19,498 nt of DNA from an uncultured Collinsella sp. (lineage in GTDB: Bacteria > Actinomycetota > Coriobacteriia > Coriobacteriales > Coriobacteriaceae), in assembly GCA_900552145.1 (NCBI GenBank), contig URYW01000030.1, positions 1 through 19,498 on the forward strand. The letters are read 5' to 3'. A program made the translations under genes and the position numbers. Of the stretch, positions 16,169 through 19,498 are shown in pieces (position 1 is the first letter of the stretch; every line of letters starts with the position of its first letter). The notes beneath the pieces are model-generated. The model had not been told where the DNA came from. It ran no database searches and saw only the letters and a program-made list of their open reading frames with translations.

Positions 16169-16267
16169 GGAAGCCCCGTCTCCCTACACTGTTTCCTTTG
16201 CGCTCACCTGGCTTCGCCAGAAGTCGCGCCAAGGAAACAGTTCCGGGAGACGGGGCTTCCTTCGTTT
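16169..16267 (+). terminator. Long branched terminator after fba
   Basis: An outer 16-bp perfect stem joins 16169-16184 (GGAAGCCCCGTCTCCC) to 16245-16260. Inside a 4x4 internal loop, CTGTTTCCTT (16189-16198) pairs with AAGGAAACAG (16231-16240). A third helix CTGGC/GCCAG with TTC loop (16208-16220) caps it. TTCGTTT follows, a moderate T tract. Confidence 0.75.
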
Positions 16268-16393
16268 AACGCCGCAGGGTTACGAGTCTGAATTAAGGTG
16301 GCTACTGGCTTCGCCAGAAGTCGCGCGACGGAATCAGCTCCGGGTGAACGGGGCCTCCTTTGTTAACTCGCTACAGGGTTACTGGGCTGAATT
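16208..16393 (+). repeat. Imperfect tandem direct repeat of about 88 bases
   Basis: Copy 1 (16208-16294) and copy 2 (16305-16393) start with 22 identical bases (16208-16229 and 16305-16326) that begin CTGGCTTCGCCAG. They then align through ACGGGGC-TCCTT-GTT-AAC, GCAGGGTTAC/ACAGGGTTAC and CTGAATT. A third, shorter relative, GTTGGGGCTTTC to CTCGCTACAATGG (16434-16466), runs up to the next gene. No coding sense was found in the region. Confidence 0.7.
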
Positions 16394-16424
16394 CATTTTT
16401 TGACTACCGCTCGGCGGTGTTGAT

Positions 16425-16451
16425 GGCTCCCTTGTTGGGGCTTTCTTTTTT
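16425..16451 (+). terminator. Second intrinsic terminator before the transglutaminase gene
   Basis: GGC-CCC (16425-16431, one bulged T) pairs with GGGGCT (16437-16442) around TTGTT, then TTCTTTTTT (16443-16451). A small ACCGC-TCG-GCGGT hairpin lies just before it, from 16406. The stem is short, so efficiency is uncertain. Confidence 0.55.
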
Positions 16452-16464
16452 ATCTCGCTACAAT
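16435..16464 (+). promoter_or_regulatory. Candidate promoter of the transglutaminase gene
   Basis: TTGGGG (16435-16440), 18 bases, then TACAAT (16459-16464). It would start transcription near 16471, before the ATG at 16499 and after the ATG at 16463, supporting the later start. It overlaps the preceding terminator. Confidence 0.4.
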
Positions 16465-16498
16465 GGACTTCAAGAGTTCTAATGACTTGGAGTTTGGT

Positions 16499-17932
16499 AT
16501 GGCTGTTATTAATGTGCTGCCTTCGGATGGGAAGGTTATTGACGAGGGTCCTGTTGGTTGCTCTGTTGATGTTTGCTGCGATGACTTTCGCCATCTCGAT
16601 ATTGGACTACCGCCTGAGATTCTTCGTCTTAAGGATGCCGGGTATTTGACGCAGGCTGTTGCCGCCTGCGATCGCCTTTTGGAGCAGAATCCTGAGCCTT
16701 CCCTGGCAGCCTGCGTTCGTGCCGAGCGGTATCGCATGCTTGAGACGCCGCTTCATTTTTCGGTGTCGCGCGCTCGGGCTATTGCGATGATTCGCGAGGA
16801 GTGGCCTGAGTTTACCGAGGAGCAGTTTGACGATTTGATTGACCGTAAGCGTATTGACTGGCGCTTTATCGATGGCGAGCTGTTCGTTCTCGACAACTTC
16901 CTCGATTCGCTTCGCGTATATCCCAAAGAGGTCCCCGGCATGCGTCCCGATTCTACGGACGGAATAGCACTGCGCAACGAGATGCTCAAGGAGATGGAGT
17001 CGCAAAACGGATTGACTCGCGTTATTACGCTTCAGGCGTCCTTGTCTGTCCCCGGCGCTCTAGAGGGGGAGACCGTTTGCGCTTGGCTTCCCGTCGCGGC
17101 TGCCTGCCGTCAGCAGTCTCGGGTCGAGATTCTCGACATGACGCCGGAGGGTACTGTTGCTCCCGCGAACGCTTCGGCGCGTACCGCCTCGTGGTCTTCT
17201 TCGAGTGAGCGCTCATTCTCGGTGACCTATCGTTATCACATCGATGCCGCTTATCGCGATATCTATGGGGGTGCGCTTCCGGCGCATCCGTGTATGGACG
17301 CGCCGCTGTCCGAGGATATTTCCGAGGACCGTCCGCACATTGCATTCACGCCGTATCTGCAGCAGCTGACGGCCGGTGTTGCTGACGGACTCGAGGATCC
17401 GCTCGATCGCGCTCGTGCTATCTATGATTACCTGACACAGCATATCGACTATCGCTATCAGCCACCGTACCTGCTTTTGGGATCTATTGCCGACGACTGT
17501 GCGCATTCGCTCCGCGGCGATTGCGGCGTTATGGCGCTCACGTTTATCACCATGTGCCGCATCGCGGGGGTGCCTGCTCGTTGGCAGAGCGGCCTGTATG
17601 TTGCGCCCGATTCGGTGGGGCCGCACGATTGGGCTGAGTTCTATACGCCACAGACCGGTTGGCTTAACGCCGACGTATCGTTTGGTTCCTCGGCACGCAG
17701 GATGGGGGAGGAGTGGCGTCGTCGTCACTACTTTGGCAATCTCGACCCGTGGCGTATGGTGGCCAACAATCGATTCCAGGCTGAATTTGTGCCTGCTTTC
17801 GATGGTATGCGCGAGGATCCCTATGACAACCAGATGGGCGAGGCCTCGGTTGACGGACGTGGATGTCGTAAGCGGGAGATGTTACGCAAGGTTGAGCTTA
17901 TCGAAATGCTCGAAGTTCCATTTTCGGACTAA
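16499..17932 (+). CDS. Transglutaminase-like domain protein, apparently cytoplasmic
   Basis: The product is 477 residues. A transglutaminase-like core with an intact triad is seen: C342 in GDCGVMALTFITMCRIAGVPAR, H376 in PHDWAEFY, and D392 in LNADVSFG. The N-terminal third is helical, with the pattern REEWPEFTEEQFDDLIDRKRIDW; the middle (about 170-270) looks like beta-sandwich. No signal peptide or membrane segment is visible. Such proteins may be proteases, amidases or cross-linkers; the function is unknown. I chose the ATG at 16499 because TTGGAG lies six bases before it. The ATG at 16463 has no ribosome site and lies in the -10 candidate. The first 300 bases use more T-ending codons than the neighbours. 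Confidence 0.8.
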   Translation: MAVINVLPSDGKVIDEGPVGCSVDVCCDDFRHLDIGLPPEILRLKDAGYLTQAVAACDRLLEQNPEPSLAACVRAERYRMLETPLHFSVSRARAIAMIREEWPEFTEEQFDDLIDRKRIDWRFIDGELFVLDNFLDSLRVYPKEVPGMRPDSTDGIALRNEMLKEMESQNGLTRVITLQASLSVPGALEGETVCAWLPVAAACRQQSRVEILDMTPEGTVAPANASARTASWSSSSERSFSVTYRYHIDAAYRDIYGGALPAHPCMDAPLSEDISEDRPHIAFTPYLQQLTAGVADGLEDPLDRARAIYDYLTQHIDYRYQPPYLLLGSIADDCAHSLRGDCGVMALTFITMCRIAGVPARWQSGLYVAPDSVGPHDWAEFYTPQTGWLNADVSFGSSARRMGEEWRRRHYFGNLDPWRMVANNRFQAEFVPAFDGMREDPYDNQMGEASVDGRGCRKREMLRKVELIEMLEVPFSD

Positions 17933-17971
17933 TCAACAGAAAGCTGTGATAAACTAACTCACGCATTACGT

Positions 17972-18058
17972 GCCCGAGTGGCGGAATTGGCAGACGCAGT
18001 GGACTCAAAATCCACCGTTGGCAACAACGTGCGAGTTCGAGTCTCGCCTCGGGCACCA
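17972..18058 (+). tRNA. tRNA-Leu (anticodon CAA)
   Basis: Acceptor GCCCGAG (17972-17978) pairs with CTCGGGC (18048-18054), followed by A and an encoded CCA. The anticodon stem GTGGA/TCCAC holds loop CTCAAAA with anticodon CAA at 18006-18008, reading UUG. The long variable arm CGTTG-GCAA-CAACG (18016-18029) is typical of class II tRNALeu. The T arm GCGAG-TTCGAGT-CTCGC (18031-18047) is canonical. A TGTGATAAACT just upstream (17945-17955) may be its -10 region. Confidence 0.97.
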
Positions 18059-18077
18059 TACATGCAAGCGAGCGTTC

Positions 18078-18099
18078 AAGGGGGTCAAGGCCCCTTTTT
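18078..18099 (+). terminator. Terminator after tRNA-Leu
   Basis: AAGGGG (18078-18083) pairs with CCCCTT (18091-18096) around GTCAAGG, ending in TTTTT (18095-18099). Confidence 0.75.
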
Positions 18100-18129
18100 C
18101 GTGTACGTAATGTGATAACGCGCTGTACG

Positions 18130-18138
18130 TGTTATTAT
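18130..18138 (+). promoter_or_regulatory. Extended -10 promoter of the infC operon
   Basis: TGT-TATTAT (18130-18138) is a TG-N extended -10. The -35 side (TGTGAT near 18111) is weak. A start near 18145 gives a leader of about 175 bases before infC. Confidence 0.5.
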
Positions 18139-18144
18139 TCGCAA

Positions 18145-18301
18145 GGCGTTGTTCCCGCAATGCCCTAAAGAGGAACCCGAGGGTTCCCACCTTTTGGCGC
18201 CAATGAGCAGCTGACTGGTCATACAACTTAGATTACCTTCCTCAAATCGAGGAAGTCTATGTGTACGACCTGGTTGCTGAGAAGCGCCGGGTTATTTTTT
18301 T
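18145..18301 (+). promoter_or_regulatory. Structured infC leader with attenuator terminator (L20-leader type)
   Basis: Three hairpins are visible. P1: GGAACC-CGAG-GGTTCC (18172-18187). P2: CTTCCTC-AAATC-GAGGAAG (18237-18255). P3: GACCTGG (18267-18273) with CCGGGTT (18287-18293), enclosing TGCT-GAGA-AGCG, followed by A and seven T residues (18295-18301), a textbook terminator right before infC. AACCCG in P1 (18174-18179) is complementary to CGGGTT of P3 (18288-18293), a possible anti-terminator pairing. infC-rpmI-rplT operons of Bacillus are controlled by bL20 binding to such a leader; that this one works the same way is inference. Confidence 0.75.
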
Positions 18302-18315
18302 ATGAATGGAGGTAG
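18259..18315 (+). CDS. Possible 18-residue leader peptide across the infC attenuator
   Basis: ATG at 18259 opens MCTTWLLRSAGLFFYEWR and stops at 18313-18315, inside the infC ribosome site. GAGG (18249-18252) lies six bases before it and is buried in hairpin P2. A ribosome translating it would melt the terminator hairpin. It could be chance; no family is recognised. Confidence 0.3.
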   Translation: MCTTWLLRSAGLFFYEWR

Positions 18316-18320
18316 GGAAA

Positions 18321-18875
18321 ATAGCTAAGTCTGATGACACCCGCATCAACGACGAGATCACTGCATCTTCGTGCCGTTTGATTGGCGTCGATGGCTCTCA
18401 GCTCGGCCTGTTCGCCATCCGCGATGCCCAGCGCGTCGCCGACGATCAGGGTCTCGACCTGGTCGAGATCGCTCCCAACGCGGAGCCGCCGGTCTGCAAG
18501 GTCATGGACTACGGTAAGTTCAAGTACCAGCAGGCCATGAAGGCCAAGGCTGCTCGTAAGAACCAGTCCAAGGTCGAGGTCAAGGAAATGAAGTTCCGAC
18601 CCAAGATCGACGTTGGCGACTACGAGACCAAGAAGGGCCACGTTCTGCGTTTCCTCAAGAAGGGCGCACGCGTTAAGATCACCATCATGTTCCGCGGCCG
18701 TGAGATGGCTCACCCGGAGCAGGGCCTTAACGTTCTCGAGCGCCTCGCCGAGGATCTCAAGCCTTACGCTACGGTCGAGTCCAAGCCTAAGATGGAAGGC
18801 CGTAACATGCTTATGCTGCTCGCCCCGATTAAGGGCGCCTTCGATGAGGATAAAGCGGCAAGCGATACCAAGTAA
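18321..18875 (+). CDS. infC: Translation initiation factor IF-3, probable AUA start
   Basis: The product is 184 residues. The N domain shows TRINDEI, CRLIGVDGSQLG, the stretch DQGLDLVEIAPNAEPPVCKV and MDYGKFKYQ. The C domain shows KEMKFRPKIDVGDYETK, RFLKKGARVKITIMFRGREM and MLMLLAPIK, all standard IF3. IF3 binds the 30S subunit and checks the start codon. A perfect GGAGGT (18308-18313) lies seven bases before ATA at 18321, giving (M)AKSDDTRINDEI, which aligns with other IF3 starts. The in-frame ATG at 18306 overlaps that ribosome site and has only the terminator T run before it. IF3 genes are known to use rare starts (AUU in E. coli) for self-repression. A conventional annotation from 18306 would add five residues. 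Confidence 0.92.
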   Translation: MAKSDDTRINDEITASSCRLIGVDGSQLGLFAIRDAQRVADDQGLDLVEIAPNAEPPVCKVMDYGKFKYQQAMKAKAARKNQSKVEVKEMKFRPKIDVGDYETKKGHVLRFLKKGARVKITIMFRGREMAHPEQGLNVLERLAEDLKPYATVESKPKMEGRNMLMLLAPIKGAFDEDKAASDTK

Positions 18876-18907
18876 CTAGTGTTCTGTAACCGATTAAGGA
18901 GTATTTC

Positions 18908-19099
18908 ATGCCTAAGATGAAGTCCCACAGCGGCACCAAGAAGCGTTTCCGCAAGACTGGTACCGGCAAGCTTATGCGCGCCAAGGCTTTCAAGAGCCAC
19001 ATCCTGAGCAAGAAGTCCACCAAGCGTAAGCGTGGCTTCCGTCAGGAGACCGAGATCGCCGCTGCCGACCGCAAGGTCATCAAGTCGCGTCTCGCCTAA
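18908..19099 (+). CDS. rpmI: Large ribosomal subunit protein bL35
   Basis: The product is 63 residues, very basic, opening MPKMKSHSGTKKRFRKTGTG, the bL35 signature, and containing HILSKKSTKRKRGFR. It is part of the 50S subunit. AAGGAG (18896-18901) lies six bases before the ATG. It stands in the conserved infC-rpmI-rplT order, 32 bases after infC. Confidence 0.96.
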   Translation: MPKMKSHSGTKKRFRKTGTGKLMRAKAFKSHILSKKSTKRKRGFRQETEIAAADRKVIKSRLA

Positions 19100-19145
19100 G
19101 TTCGCGTTCCCGTTTTTCGTTTTACCGTCTAGGAGTTGATAGAAC

Positions 19146-19498
19146 ATGGCACGTATTAAGCGCGCTGTTGCCGCCAAGAAGAAGCGCCGTACCGTTATGC
19201 ACCGTGCGAAGGGTTACTACGGTGCCGCTTCGCGTACTTACAAGCATGCTAAAGAGCAGGTCCAGCACTCCCTGCAGTATCAGTATCGTGATCGCCGCAA
19301 CAAGAAGCGCGAGATCCGTTCTCTCTGGATCACTCGTATCAACGCTGCTGCTCGCCTGAACGACATCTCTTACTCTCAGTTCATGCACGGCCTGAAGGTT
19401 GCCGGCATCGAGCTCGACCGCAAGGTCCTGGCTCAGATGGCTTACGAGGATATCGAGTCCTTCACCGAGCTGGCTACCATCGCCAAGAAGGCTCTCGA
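19146..19498 (+). CDS. rplT: Large ribosomal subunit protein bL20 (runs off the right edge)
   Basis: The ORF gives 117 residues with no stop before the window end: MARIKRAVAAKKKRRTVMHR, then AKGYYGAASRTYKHAKEQV and LWITRINAAARLNDISYSQF, all typical of bL20. Family length is about 117-120, so only a few residues are missing. bL20 is needed for early 50S assembly, and in several bacteria represses its own operon by binding the infC or rpmI leader RNA. AGGAG (19131-19135) lies ten bases before the ATG. The 46-base spacer after rpmI shows no terminator. Confidence 0.96.
   Translation, partial: MARIKRAVAAKKKRRTVMHRAKGYYGAASRTYKHAKEQVQHSLQYQYRDRRNKKREIRSLWITRINAAARLNDISYSQFMHGLKVAGIELDRKVLAQMAYEDIESFTELATIAKKAL

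Noticed and set aside
16208..16460. CRISPR array
   Set aside because: Only two full copies and one partial copy, with related rather than unique sequence between the conserved cores, and no cas genes.
18145..18301. T-box riboswitch upstream of infC
   Set aside because: No T-box core sequence and no specifier loop is visible; the gene and hairpins fit a ribosomal protein leader better.
18302..18328. Mini-ORF MNGGRENS starting just after the T run
   Set aside because: No ribosome site precedes it and it overlaps the infC ribosome site; eight residues is chance level.

Overview
The window reads as chromosomal DNA of a high-GC, low-genome-complexity Gram-positive gut-type actinobacterium, most like class Coriobacteriia (Collinsella-type). 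This is inferred from codon use rich in gcc/gac/gag/aag, strong AGGAGG-type ribosome binding sites, class II aldolase, a bifunctional Rel and a recJ-rel neighbourhood. No search could be run, so the genus is a judgement, not a measurement. Most of the DNA is ordinary core-genome sequence, with dense genes and short spacers; no phage, transposase or CRISPR array is visible.

Layout. (1) 1-532, minus: the N-terminal part of a drug/metabolite (EamA) transporter that runs off the left edge. (2) 533-903: an AT-rich regulatory region with a good promoter. (3) 904-5693: a complete branched-chain-amino-acid type ABC importer, livK-livH-livM-livG-livF, closed by a strong terminator at 5704-5742. Two hairpins between livK and livH probably make the binding protein more abundant than the membrane parts. 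(4) 5743-5811: a long perfect-looking inverted repeat, then cutC and a GalT/HIT-like DUF4931 gene as a two-gene unit. (5) 7379-8377, minus: a BASS-family (bile acid:sodium symporter superfamily) transporter, converging on the previous unit and diverging from the next. (6) 8600-14315: a 21-codon leader ORF overlapping the start of a large RecJ nuclease fused to an SF2 RecQ-like helicase, followed after 15 bp by a bifunctional (p)ppGpp synthetase/hydrolase. (7) 14404-15087: a metallo-beta-lactamase-fold hydrolase. (8) 15282-16148: class II fructose-bisphosphate aldolase with its own promoter and a long branched terminator. (9) 16149-16498: a repeat-rich intergenic region. (10) 16499-17932: a transglutaminase-like protein without a visible signal peptide. 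(11) 17972-18058: tRNA-Leu(CAA). (12) 18130-19498: the infC-rpmI-rplT translation operon, preceded by a structured leader ending in a classic intrinsic terminator; rplT runs off the right edge.

How the parts relate. livKHMGF is one uptake system. The recJ-helicase and rel genes appear co-transcribed, tying DNA repair to the stringent response gene as in the recJ-apt-rel order known from Firmicutes, but without apt. infC-rpmI-rplT makes IF3, bL35 and bL20; its leader and the AUA start codon proposed here for infC both point to feedback control of translation factors. The most interesting items are the RecJ-helicase fusion with its overlapping leader ORF, the infC leader (terminator, possible long-range anti-terminator pairing, leader ORF crossing the terminator, AUA start), and two intergenic repeat structures (5743-5811 and 16208-16460).
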